Below are positions 27,047 through 34,768 of a stretch of DNA of 64,000 bases, piece after piece. The stretch's first letter is position 1, and the number at the start of each line of letters is the position of its first letter. The stretch is from the NCBI RefSeq assembly GCF_000816105.1, contig NZ_CP007140.1, positions 124,001-188,000 of the forward strand, in the 5' to 3' direction. Both the position numbers and the translations under genes were made by a program. Under the pieces are notes generated by a model that did not search any database, was not told the origin of the DNA, and saw only the letters and a program-made list of their open reading frames with translations. The stretch comes from Thermococcus guaymasensis DSM 11113 (GTDB lineage: Archaea > Methanobacteriota_B > Thermococci > Thermococcales > Thermococcaceae).

Positions 27047-27786
27047 AACACCATACCGTCGTAGGCCACCAGGACTTTGTTTCCCCACCTCTTCCTCACG
27101 TACTCGGTCAGCTGGAGGAACGGCAGGTTCTTGTGGGAAATGTGGCTGAGAACTGTCCTCTTGGCGAGCTTGAGGCCAATCTCCGCAGCCTCGTCCACGT
27201 TGTTATGATAGGGATCGTTGGTTCCCGGGGGATAAGTCGCGTCAACTATTGCCAGCCGTAGGGGCGCCTTTTCCTCAAGGAACTCCCACGTTCCCTCGGG
27301 AAGGCCTTTTGTGTCGTAGAGCAGGGCGATACTCTTTCCGTCCTCCTCGATGAGGTAGCCAAGGGTCTCGACTTGGTGGTTCAGGTGGAGCGCTGTGATT
27401 TTAAGGGTGTCTATTTCAACGGTGTCGCCCGGCTTTATCGTCTTCGGGCGGAGATTCTTGGGCTCGTTTAGAATCAGCGCGTCAGCTTGGCCCTCCGGCG
27501 CGTAGAGCGGCGTTTCCAGCGCCATCCAGCGGAGCTTGTAGAGACCGTAGATGTGGTCGTGGTGCCAGTGAGTCAGGAAGATTGCCTCCAGCGGGACTTG
27601 GAGAGCATCCCTTATGTCCGTCCCGACGTCGAAGAGGACGGCTTTCTTGTTCTCTGTGATTATAGCCACCGTTGAAGGCAGCCTTCGGGCGAAGCCAAAT
27701 TTCCTTGCCTCGTTGCAGGTCGGGCAGGTACACAGGTGCGCCGGGATTCCCTCGCTTCCTCCGGTGCCTATGAAGTAGACTATCAA
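27037..27786 (-). CDS. Metallo-beta-lactamase-fold hydrolase (RNase Z/PhnP-like)
   Basis: About 249 residues. The zinc motif THWHHDHIYG is intact, with further ligands in HLNHQVETLGY, YDTKG and SHISHKNL. A CTCPTCNEA pair near residue 20 would form the extra structural zinc site seen in PhnP-type cyclic phosphodiesterases. It probably hydrolyses a phosphodiester in a small molecule or nucleic acid. The start is taken as TTG 27786 (GGTG six bases before), giving LIVYFIGTGGSEG; upstream GTG codons lie within the binding site. It is divergent from the DUF82 gene. Confidence 0.86.
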   Translation of the reverse strand: MIVYFIGTGGSEGIPAHLCTCPTCNEARKFGFARRLPSTVAIITENKKAVLFDVGTDIRDALQVPLEAIFLTHWHHDHIYGLYKLRWMALETPLYAPEGQADALILNEPKNLRPKTIKPGDTVEIDTLKITALHLNHQVETLGYLIEEDGKSIALLYDTKGLPEGTWEFLEEKAPLRLAIVDATYPPGTNDPYHNNVDEAAEIGLKLAKRTVLSHISHKNLPFLQLTEYVRKRWGNKVLVAYDGMVFYV

Positions 27787-27819
27787 GCCCACCACCTATT
27801 TTACAGCAGTGAAATAGTC

Positions 27820-27831
27820 CCCTTATAAGGG
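27820..27831. promoter_or_regulatory. Palindromic TATA box between divergent genes
   Basis: CCCTTATAAGGG, a 12-base perfect palindrome. For the plus-strand gene it lies 25 bases before ATG 27851, the right distance for a leaderless transcript. For the minus-strand gene it would place the transcript start near 27800, leaving a short leader that contains its GGTG. It may therefore serve both directions. This is read from position only. Confidence 0.5.
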
Positions 27832-27850
27832 TTGTCTCAAATTTTAGAAC

Positions 27851-28312
27851 ATGAAGTTCATCGCCGACATGATGCTTGGCCGGCTCGCGAGGTGGCTCAG
27901 GCTTTACGGCTACGACACGCTCTACGGCGTCGAGGACGACGACGAGATACTAGAGATTGCCGGGAGAGAGGACAGAATAATCCTCACCCGCGATTCCGGG
28001 CTTGCTGAGAGGGCGAGAAAGTTCGGCCTCAAGGTAATCCTGCTAAGCTCAAACTCCCTTGAGGAGCAGGTTAGGGAGCTCAAGAGCTTCGGCGTTGAGT
28101 TTAGAGAGCTTTTTCCACCGAACGCCCGCTGCCCGAAGTGTAACGGGCTTATACGAACTGTCTCAAAGGAAGACGTTAGAGACAAAGTTCCCCCAAAGGT
28201 TTACGAGAGCTACGACGAGTTCTACGTCTGCGAGGACTGCGGCCAGGTTTACTGGCCCGGGAGACAGTGGAGGGAGATGTTAAAAATCGACGAAAGGCTT
28301 AGGAGAGTTTAA
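27851..28312 (+). CDS. Mut7-C (DUF82) RNase-like protein with zinc ribbon
   Basis: 153 residues. The N-terminal 80 residues follow the PIN-like Mut7-C pattern (MKFIADMMLGRLARWLRLYG, then ILTRDSGLAERA, with the conserved Asp residues), and the C-terminal part has CPKC...CEDC, a zinc ribbon. The family is related to PIN nucleases and is thought to act on RNA. The start lies 25 bases after a TATA box, so the transcript is leaderless. The next gene (28345) follows after 32 bases with its own binding site. Confidence 0.87.
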   Translation: MKFIADMMLGRLARWLRLYGYDTLYGVEDDDEILEIAGREDRIILTRDSGLAERARKFGLKVILLSSNSLEEQVRELKSFGVEFRELFPPNARCPKCNGLIRTVSKEDVRDKVPPKVYESYDEFYVCEDCGQVYWPGRQWREMLKIDERLRRV

Positions 28313-28344
28313 AAACCTCCATTCCAACCCCTGCCGGTGAGCCG

Positions 28345-29049
28345 ATGAAGTGGAAAGACTGGGAGCCCTTCTACCTCCGCATCGTCAGGGAGATGGGTTA
28401 CTCCATCGAGAAAGACCGTGAGGCCGCGCGGGTGCTAAGGGCCCTCCTTCTTGAGGGGGACAAGTACATCCTGAAGGAAGAGCTTGCGTCTGTTGTGAAA
28501 AAGAAGGCGTATGTATTCGGAGCCGGCCCGAGTCTTGAATGGGCTTTGAAAGAATTCGAGTTCTCTGACGGGACGCTTATAGCGGCCGACGGGGCAACCT
28601 CCGCACTCCTAGAGCGGGATATAGTGCCCGACATCATCGTCTCCGACCTTGACGGCAGGATTCCCGACATAAAGCTGGCGAACGACCGGGGAGCTTTCAT
28701 AGCAGTTCATGCCCACGGCGACAACGTTGACAAGCTGACCGCCTACGTGCCGCTCTTCTTGAGAGTTCTGGGAACGACCCAAACGGAACCGCTGGACATC
28801 GTTTATAACTTCGGCGGCTTTACCGACGGCGACAGGGCCGCTTTTCTGGCCGAGGAGCTGGGCGCGAGGGAGATAGTTCTGGTCGGCTTCGACTTCGGCG
28901 AAACCGTGGGGAGGTGGAGCAAGCCCGGCTTAAGGGAGCACGCCCCGATATGGGAGAGCAAGAGGAAGAAGTTCGAGTTCGCGAAAGAGCTCCTTGAATG
29001 GCTGGAGAAGAACGGAAGAGCGAGAATTAAGTACTTCTCTCCGCGTTGA
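28345..29049 (+). CDS. mptE: 6-hydroxymethylpterin pyrophosphokinase, MptE type (DUF115)
   Basis: 234 residues. The DUF115 signatures are present: VFGAGPSLEWAL, IAADGATSALLERDIVPD, VSDLDG and AVHAHGDN, then VLVGFDFGE. Archaeal MptE transfers pyrophosphate from ATP to 6-hydroxymethyl-7,8-dihydropterin on the way to tetrahydrofolate or tetrahydromethanopterin-like cofactors. GGTG lies five bases before ATG 28345. The gene ends 14 bases before the attL copy, so insertion of the element has not damaged it. Confidence 0.88.
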   Translation: MKWKDWEPFYLRIVREMGYSIEKDREAARVLRALLLEGDKYILKEELASVVKKKAYVFGAGPSLEWALKEFEFSDGTLIAADGATSALLERDIVPDIIVSDLDGRIPDIKLANDRGAFIAVHAHGDNVDKLTAYVPLFLRVLGTTQTEPLDIVYNFGGFTDGDRAAFLAEELGAREIVLVGFDFGETVGRWSKPGLREHAPIWESKRKKFEFAKELLEWLEKNGRARIKYFSPR

Positions 29050-29062
29050 ACTATTCCATTAA

Positions 29063-29110
29063 AGAATATCTGGCGGGCCGGGCGGGATTTGAACCCGCGA
29101 CCTTCGGCTC
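29063..29110. repeat. attL, left copy of the 48-bp attachment site
   Basis: Identical over 48 bases to 54719-54766; the match begins AGAATATCTGGCGGGCCGGG and ends at CGGCTC. It contains the 3' third of tRNA-Arg (antisense to the plus strand, with the encoded CCA as TGG at 29071-29073) but not the rest of the tRNA, so it is the chromosomal end left behind. In the other strand sense it also encodes the peptide EYLAGRAGFEPATFG of the integrase. It starts 14 bases after the mptE stop. Confidence 0.95.
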
Positions 29111-29951
29111 GTCGAGAAGCCTTAACGAAATGTGGGACCTCTACAAAGACCAATTCAGAGAATGGCTCTCAGGCAAAGTAACGGGCCCACGCACAGTGAA
29201 GGACTACATGAACTCGCTCAACAGGTTTTTGGAGCGCCACAAAATCAGCACAATCGGCGAGTTGGTCTCGGCCCTACAAAGCATCAACTACAAACATCAC
29301 ACTGTCTCGGCCCTCAGGAACTTTGTTACCTTCCTTGAACTCAACGGGATCATAGACGAAGACGACGCCAACAGGATTAGGAAATACGCAAAAATCAAGA
29401 AGACGAGCGCGGACAGGACATTTATAACAAATGACGAGCTAAGAGAGGCATGGAAACAAGTCAAGGCATACAACGAAAAGCGTCGCGAGCTGACGTTTAA
29501 ACTGCTCGTCTTCTCCGGGCTTCGCTTATCCCATATTCACTACCTACTCACCACATTCGACCCTGAAAAGCTGATTTTCCTCGGCGATATAGCAAAGTAT
29601 CCTCTGCAGGAAGCCGGCAAAGGTACAAAGAGGGTGTTCTACGCCTACATGCCGACAGAACTCGCGCTGGAGCTTGAAAGACTCTCAGACAGCTACGATG
29701 CTATGAGAGAGTGGGTAAAGAATTTCAAACCACCAGCACACCGTGTCAAGGCGAGAACGATTAGAAAATGGCACTACAACTTTCTCATCAGGCACGACGT
29801 CTCTTTTGAGGTTGCGGACTTCATTCAAGGCCGTTCTGCAAAGAGTGTGGGGGAACGACATTACGCCAACCTAGAACTCCTAGCTGACGAGGCATATTCC
29901 ACGGTTGTTAATGACCTGAAAAAGGTGCTGGAGGGTGATCGGGATGATTGA
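29063..29951 (+). CDS. Integrase, C-terminal part (split tyrosine recombinase, intC)
   Basis: From attL the frame continues with a SAM-like core-binding domain (DYMNSLNRFLERHKISTIGE) and a tyrosine-recombinase catalytic domain: SGLRLSHIHYLL (first arginine), GTKRVFYAYMP (the beta-hairpin lysine region), HRVKARTIRKWHYNFLIRH and GRSAKSVGERHYANLE (last His and Tyr). The N-terminal 70 residues are at the right end (54513-54766). An in-frame TTG at 29046 lets the fragment read from chromosomal DNA, but it would lack the N-terminal region. In the circular form the whole integrase would have about 364 residues. Confidence 0.9.
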
Positions 29952-30249
29952 GCTGATTAGATGGGCACTGTTTATCTTGGTGGTCTCAATGTGGGCTTTC
30001 TATGCCGTGCTGATGCTGTACGATGTTCTCTTCCGCCCCTGGAGACTCGTGGAAGAGCAAATCATAACGATTGAAAGGAACATCGAGACTCTCAAAAGGG
30101 GCGGTTGGAGGGCGAAGCTCCACAGCTGGATTTCAATGCCGCTCTGGCATGGTGATGTTGGAAGGCATTTGAAATACCTGCTCGGCCTGCGCGAGTTGAA
30201 GCGGGCCGAGTTAGAGCTTTTTGAAAGACTGAAATCCGAAAGGAGGTGA
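29944..30249 (+). CDS. Small single-span membrane protein, unknown
   Basis: 101 residues with one hydrophobic helix near the start (WALFILVVSMWAFYAVLML) and a basic/amphipathic remainder (EEQIITIERNIETLKRG, HLKYLLGLRELKRAELELFE) likely in the cytosol. The start is ATG 29944, six bases after GGTG, inside the last codons of the integrase. It is followed by two overlapping or adjacent genes, so it belongs to a short left-end operon. No family is recognised. Confidence 0.65.
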   Translation: MIELIRWALFILVVSMWAFYAVLMLYDVLFRPWRLVEEQIITIERNIETLKRGGWRAKLHSWISMPLWHGDVGRHLKYLLGLRELKRAELELFERLKSERR

Positions 30250-30256
30250 GCGGAGG

Positions 30257-30463
30257 ATGGCCCGGAGAATCGGGGAGAAAGGGGTAATCGTTAGGGGAAT
30301 AGCAACCGATGCGAACACTGAGTTGATGGCTAAGGTTCTGGCTCATGTGAAAAAGTCCTCAAAGGCTCAAGTTTACAGGGAGGCAGTAGCAAAGCTTTTT
30401 AGGGACGAATTTGGAAATAAGTCGGTTCACCAAGTGATCAAGGAGCTCGGGGTTGAGCTATGA
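30257..30463 (+). CDS. Small basic protein, possible DNA-binding regulator
   Basis: 68 residues. It starts at ATG 30257 (AGGAGG-like site GGCGGAGG, partly) and contains two predicted helices (TELMAKVLAHVKKSSKAQVY, REAVAKLFRDEFG). The pattern of a short strand (GVIVRGIATDAN) followed by two helices suggests a ribbon-helix-helix fold but the match is weak. Its stop overlaps the start of the next gene (ATGA), so the two are translationally coupled. Confidence 0.6.
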   Translation: MARRIGEKGVIVRGIATDANTELMAKVLAHVKKSSKAQVYREAVAKLFRDEFGNKSVHQVIKELGVEL

Positions 30464-31995
30464 GAAGACTAAGGAGTCTAATTTCTCTAGAGCTAGTGTG
30501 GCTTCTACTCATAGCATTTTTTATCAACTTTTCAATCATTTACGGAAGAAAAATGCCGGTTGGGGCAAACGGGGGAGACACAGTAATCCACATGGGTATC
30601 ATCAGAGGGATATACCTTGGCAGAAACCCCTTCCTTGACCAGCATTACAATGTCCCGCCTAACTGGTATCCTTTCCTGTACCATCTTCTGATAGCAGCAC
30701 TCTCAAAGCTCACAAACATTTCAATTTGGACTCTCATGATCTGGACTCCCCTAATTTTTGCCATGCTGATGGTGACTGCATGGTACTTCCTCGGACGGGA
30801 ACTCAACAAAGAATATGGCGGCCTGTTATTAGGAGCTCTTTCCTTCCTTATAATGGGTTCACAACTTTTCCCAAACCCAAAAGCTCTCATTCCGATATTA
30901 CTTGCTCTTCTCTATCTGGAAATTGTAAAATACTTGAGGAAAAGAAAGAGAAAACACGCAGTATATGCGGGAGTTCTTTTGGGCCTTATGCTGTGGAGCC
31001 ATGTCGGAGCGAGCTTTCCTGTTCTGGCTGGAGTCCTTCTGTACGCTCTGCTCAAACTCAAAGAGGATAAAAACTTGTTGCTTATCCCGTTGGTTGCAGT
31101 AGTCGTGATCTCACCCTACCTCATTAACATAGCCCTACATGTGCAACCCGAAGCAACAGGAATGGTTGAGGGCTTGTGGTTGAAAGAATTGACGCTAAAC
31201 AGAACATGGGTAAGAATAAAGCCTCCCTTGTGGGGTTTTGCCTTACTTTTGACTGCCTTAGTCATTGCGTTCAGGAAGAAAGAAAATGAAGAGTTTTGGA
31301 AGTTCATGCTTGTGAGTATTAGTGCAATGCTACTTGTCAACATTCTCCCCTCGATTTTATATTCAACGATGGGCTTGGAGATTTTTCCCTCCCGCTTTGC
31401 GATACCATTGCGTTATTCCTCTGTCTTACTGTACTTCTACGCAATAACAGAGCTCATAAGGAGTGCAAAGGTTCGGAAAATCGTAGTTTATGCTATTGCT
31501 ACTATACTGGTCCTGCACGGATCATTAGGATTTCTTCACTACAATTATACACACATCAGCTCAAAAGTCACATACAAGAATTTCACAGAATTAAGGGACG
31601 GTTATGGTGGAAAATATGTTACGGGGCTCGTGAAAGTATCCGAATGGGTTAACAAAAACACACAACGAGACGACTACATTATTGGACACCCTTATACTTT
31701 GGAATGGATTGCGGGTTTCACGGGACGGCCTGTCGTGGCTGTAACATTTGGACATGGAAATCCGTTTATCGATATGGAGGAACGGAGGGAGGACATAAAG
31801 CGATTTTTCAAAGATCCTCAAGATAGAAAAGAAGTCGTTGAAAAGTATGGGGTTAGATATGCTATCGTTGATCCTTTTGTTGTGAGAACATATAACGTCA
31901 CTGTGGACTCGTTTTCAAGTGATTTTAGAGTTGTATTTGAATGGGGAGATTTCTATGTGTTAGAAATTCAAAATTCTTCGCTAATTTTTAGCTAA
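30460..31995 (+). CDS. GT-C-like membrane glycosyltransferase
   Basis: 511 residues. About 10 to 12 hydrophobic helices fill residues 8-370, with an N-terminal outer loop carrying NGGDTVIHMGIIRGI, the acidic motif expected after the first helix of GT-C enzymes, followed by a soluble outer domain of about 140 residues with NYTH, NFTE and NVTV sequons. GT-C enzymes use dolichyl-phosphate sugars to modify proteins or lipids outside the membrane. The gene is clearly more A/T-rich than its neighbours, so it may have a separate origin. It may glycosylate the element's own secreted proteins; that link is inference. Confidence 0.65.
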   Translation: MRRLRSLISLELVWLLLIAFFINFSIIYGRKMPVGANGGDTVIHMGIIRGIYLGRNPFLDQHYNVPPNWYPFLYHLLIAALSKLTNISIWTLMIWTPLIFAMLMVTAWYFLGRELNKEYGGLLLGALSFLIMGSQLFPNPKALIPILLALLYLEIVKYLRKRKRKHAVYAGVLLGLMLWSHVGASFPVLAGVLLYALLKLKEDKNLLLIPLVAVVVISPYLINIALHVQPEATGMVEGLWLKELTLNRTWVRIKPPLWGFALLLTALVIAFRKKENEEFWKFMLVSISAMLLVNILPSILYSTMGLEIFPSRFAIPLRYSSVLLYFYAITELIRSAKVRKIVVYAIATILVLHGSLGFLHYNYTHISSKVTYKNFTELRDGYGGKYVTGLVKVSEWVNKNTQRDDYIIGHPYTLEWIAGFTGRPVVAVTFGHGNPFIDMEERREDIKRFFKDPQDRKEVVEKYGVRYAIVDPFVVRTYNVTVDSFSSDFRVVFEWGDFYVLEIQNSSLIFS

Positions 31996-32164
31996 ATCTT
32001 AGCTGATACGGGCTTAAAGGAGTTTTTCGACGATTCTGTTAGTTACATTGGGCCTTCCTCCGCTCTAATCAGTTCTCTCAACTCAGATTCATGGTAGAGG
32101 GCTGAGCCGGCAGGGCGGGCACGCCCACGGCGATGAGGCCGTCATTGCTTCCGGGGGTGGTAGT

Positions 32165-32341
32165 ATGGACTCTCTTGAGGGGATTGCTCGGGAGATTGAG
32201 GCTCTTGACAAGTATGCAGTGAGGCTTCGAGAGCAGATTAATGCAGCACAGCGCGAGCTCGCGAGGGTCACGCGTAAGAAACAACAACTGGTGACAGAGC
32301 TTTCTCGGCTCAAAAAGGCGCGGAAGGTGACGGCAGTATGA
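32165..32341 (+). CDS. Short coiled-coil protein, 58 residues
   Basis: ATG 32165 (GGTG five bases before) to TGA 32341. It is one long charged helix: IAREIEALDKYAVRLREQIN then RELARVTRKKQQLVTELSRL, ending in a basic tail. No cysteines, no hydrophobic segment. Its stop overlaps the next start (ATGA), which couples it to the membrane protein at 32338. It is the first gene of the long operon that reaches 41106; the 169 bases before it hold no gene I can support. Confidence 0.68.
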   Translation: MDSLEGIAREIEALDKYAVRLREQINAAQRELARVTRKKQQLVTELSRLKKARKVTAV

Positions 32342-32763
32342 GGTCAAAAAGCCTCGCTCAGCTGGTTCTCTTTGTCCTCATCGCAGCATTCTGGTACAAG
32401 ATTGCATGGTCAATCATGACGAAGGAGGCTTTAGCGGTCGGCGCGATCGGTGGTTTGATGATGCATTGGGCGCTGACGAACAAGGGGAACAGGAACATCG
32501 TGCTGATAAGGCCTCTCACGAGTGGCTGGAGGGTTCTACTGTACGACATGATGCTGTTGAGCTTCATCTACGCGCTCTGGCAGGCGAATGGCACGGCTCT
32601 TCTCGACGCGCTTAAGAACTCGGTGCAGAACCTCGCGCTTTTCCTCGCCCTCGCGGGCGGGATTGGGGTTGACTACTCGGTTGGGGGGGTGAAAAATGGA
32701 CGTTATCGGGCTGGTTCTCGCGTTTGGATTGATTGGGCTCGGTGTTGTCATGCTTGGGCTTAG
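32338..32763 (+). CDS. Membrane protein with about four spans; 3' end uncertain
   Basis: 141 residues as read. The first 117 have three or four hydrophobic helices (LVLFVLIAAFWYKIAW, LAVGAIGGLMMHWAL, VLLYDMMLLSFIYALW, LALFLALAGGIGV). After a G7 run (32683-32689) the remaining 24 residues (NGRYRAGSRVWIDWARCC) look unlike a natural end and overlap the next gene by 68 bases. With six Gs the frame would stop at once (VGG then TGA), with the next ATG four bases on, as elsewhere in this operon. So the true end may be near 32691. Confidence 0.62.
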   Translation: MRSKSLAQLVLFVLIAAFWYKIAWSIMTKEALAVGAIGGLMMHWALTNKGNRNIVLIRPLTSGWRVLLYDMMLLSFIYALWQANGTALLDALKNSVQNLALFLALAGGIGVDYSVGGVKNGRYRAGSRVWIDWARCCHAWA

Positions 32764-32803
32764 CATTGACACGTGGGCGCTCTCAAGGAGGTGGTCTAGA
32801 TGA
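32696..32803 (+). CDS. Single-span membrane peptide, 35 codons
   Basis: ATG 32696 to TGA 32803, 34-35 residues: MDVIGLVLAFGLIGLGVVML then a short polar end with WALSRRW. GGGGTG lies five bases before the ATG. Its stop overlaps the ATG of the next large secreted protein (ATGA). It is almost only a membrane helix; such peptides occur as holin-like or coat-like proteins in other systems, but nothing here proves either. Confidence 0.6.
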   Translation: MDVIGLVLAFGLIGLGVVMLGLSIDTWALSRRWSR

Positions 32804-34764
32804 AGAAGCTCGGAGTTGTGCTCGCTCTGCTGGTGTTGTTTGGATCCATGACATGGGGATATACCAACGCAAGGACGCTGGCGATTTTCAGCGTTGATTT
32901 TTCGACAGATACCAGTCTTGTTGATACGTATAGCACGGGCTCATGGGTTACAGATGTAGATCTGGAGCATTGGTTCTTAGATGCGATTTGTCAGGGCTCA
33001 AAGGGCGGGATTGGCTACGATGATACGAAGAAGGCGTTTTATCTTAAGCTGGACAGTTCTGGCAACACGGGGCATCACAGGGCGAGGGTTGCAATTCTGA
33101 AGGAGAATATCACGAATGTTCCTGAGAACCTCACGGTCAAAATGACGATTTACGCAACTACTAACAGGGGTGCGGCTGTTGGTGCTGTGATTTTCACTAA
33201 GAGCGGGATCGTTTATTCAGTAATGCACTACGGCGGTGATAATTGGGAAATTGGGACAGATTACGGCTCAGAGACTATGGGAAAACTGGCATGGGTCGAT
33301 AATGATTACAGATTTAATGATTTAAACTGGACGGCTGTTAATGCTGGATTTACCACAGTATCTTTCTCACCGTTCGATGATTTGGCGGCAAAAGGTGTAC
33401 AGCTTTCGCCCGACGATGTGGATCATATAAATGTGTTCTTTGGCGGTATGATATACAATGATGTTGTCCAGTATGTTTACCTCAAGAGCATCGAGGTCAC
33501 AGGTCCCGGCGGAGTCGTTACCTTCTACCTCAAGGATGGCCTAACCGGTCAGGGGCTTACTGAGGTAACAGTAAAGGAGTCAGACGGCTCCGTTTTGGGA
33601 GTTCTTAGTGATGGGGACAGTTTAGAGCTGCCAGTGGGCACTTATGTGCTGACTTTTGAAAAGAGTGGTTACTGGACGGCCACCGAGACCATCAATGTTC
33701 AAGGCGACATGACTGTCACCGTTGAGCTTTATCCGACCACGGCAGCATTTATGTTCAAGAACTTCCCGACGAGTATAAACGTATATGAGAATACGATCCA
33801 CGAGCTGACGTTCACGATCAGCCCAATAAACACAAATTCGACCTATGCCACCTACATGAGCATAAGTGGGCTTTCTAATGTTCTTGAAGTTAGAAGAGAG
33901 GGCTCCATCGTCTCTCCAGAGGGCGGAAAGTACTACCTCGGTGACATAAGCGGCCCAACGCAGGTCAGCATTAAGTTCAAGGCCAGTAGCGTGGGCACTT
34001 ATGCTTTTTCAATAACACTCGAGAGCTCGGATGCCTTCGGGGCGAATACTTACACGGCCACGAAACAGGTAACGTACACGGTTAATCCGCTGCCCTTCTC
34101 TATCCAAATGCCTTCGGAGTGGCAGGTGGGCGATAACGAGCTGAGGATCAGCGAGGCCAGCGGGCAGAGCTATTCAATGATTGTAATCCTCAAAGACTCA
34201 AGCGGAGCAGAAGTCTGGAGCGGTTCCTACGCCTTCAGCCCGTATGAGGTTCATACGTTTACCGTGAACGTTCCGCAGGAAGGCACTTACATGCTTGAGT
34301 TCCAGTGGGCTGGCAAGGTTGCGAGTTACACGATCAACGTGGGCACGGGCATTACCCTTCTCACTAAGTCCGTGAGCGTCAAGAAGGGTGGTGTTGGGAC
34401 TGTTCAGGTGCAGCTCAAGAATCCGAGCGATGCAACGAAGTACTACACAATCAAGCTTGAGGGCGGCTTTCTGGATGTTCCGGTGAATCAGACTGTTGCG
34501 ATCGCTCCCTCTTCGACCAAGACGGTAAGCATCGCCTTCGCGGTCCCTGACAATGTACAATTTGATGCTTACGATTTGACGCTGAAGGTTCTCGAGGGCG
34601 ATGCAGTGAGGTATAGTGATACTGTGCACGTGATTATCACGGGTTCTGAGGGATCCGGCCTCCTCCCCATTGGTGGCGGTTCTAGCGGTTCAACACTCCT
34701 CCTCTTGGGTGCAGCCGCTGCGGTAGGCTTAGTGGCAATTCTGGCAGCGTCACGGCGGGGGTGA
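32800..34764 (+). CDS. Large secreted surface protein with C-terminal membrane anchor
   Basis: 654 residues. Signal peptide at residues 1-20 (LGVVLALLVLFGSMTWG), a first domain rich in beta strands, then a carboxypeptidase-regulatory/PEGA-like module (VTFYLKDGLTGQGLTEVTV to VTVELYPTT, about residues 240-310), two or three Ig-like modules, and a C-terminal helix (STLLLLGAAAAVGLVAILAA) followed by SRRG. It should be displayed outside the cell, anchored at its C-terminus. Several N-x-S/T sequons. In a virus it would be a spike; in the pT26-2-like view it is part of a surface structure. Confidence 0.75.
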   Translation: MKKLGVVLALLVLFGSMTWGYTNARTLAIFSVDFSTDTSLVDTYSTGSWVTDVDLEHWFLDAICQGSKGGIGYDDTKKAFYLKLDSSGNTGHHRARVAILKENITNVPENLTVKMTIYATTNRGAAVGAVIFTKSGIVYSVMHYGGDNWEIGTDYGSETMGKLAWVDNDYRFNDLNWTAVNAGFTTVSFSPFDDLAAKGVQLSPDDVDHINVFFGGMIYNDVVQYVYLKSIEVTGPGGVVTFYLKDGLTGQGLTEVTVKESDGSVLGVLSDGDSLELPVGTYVLTFEKSGYWTATETINVQGDMTVTVELYPTTAAFMFKNFPTSINVYENTIHELTFTISPINTNSTYATYMSISGLSNVLEVRREGSIVSPEGGKYYLGDISGPTQVSIKFKASSVGTYAFSITLESSDAFGANTYTATKQVTYTVNPLPFSIQMPSEWQVGDNELRISEASGQSYSMIVILKDSSGAEVWSGSYAFSPYEVHTFTVNVPQEGTYMLEFQWAGKVASYTINVGTGITLLTKSVSVKKGGVGTVQVQLKNPSDATKYYTIKLEGGFLDVPVNQTVAIAPSSTKTVSIAFAVPDNVQFDAYDLTLKVLEGDAVRYSDTVHVIITGSEGSGLLPIGGGSSGSTLLLLGAAAAVGLVAILAASRRG

Positions 34765-34768
34765 TGGC

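Noticed and set aside
29046-29062. TTG 29046 as a true start of an integrase gene of 301 residues
   Set aside because: The first codons are chromosomal DNA outside attL and carry no binding site; the natural N-terminus lies at the right end of the element.
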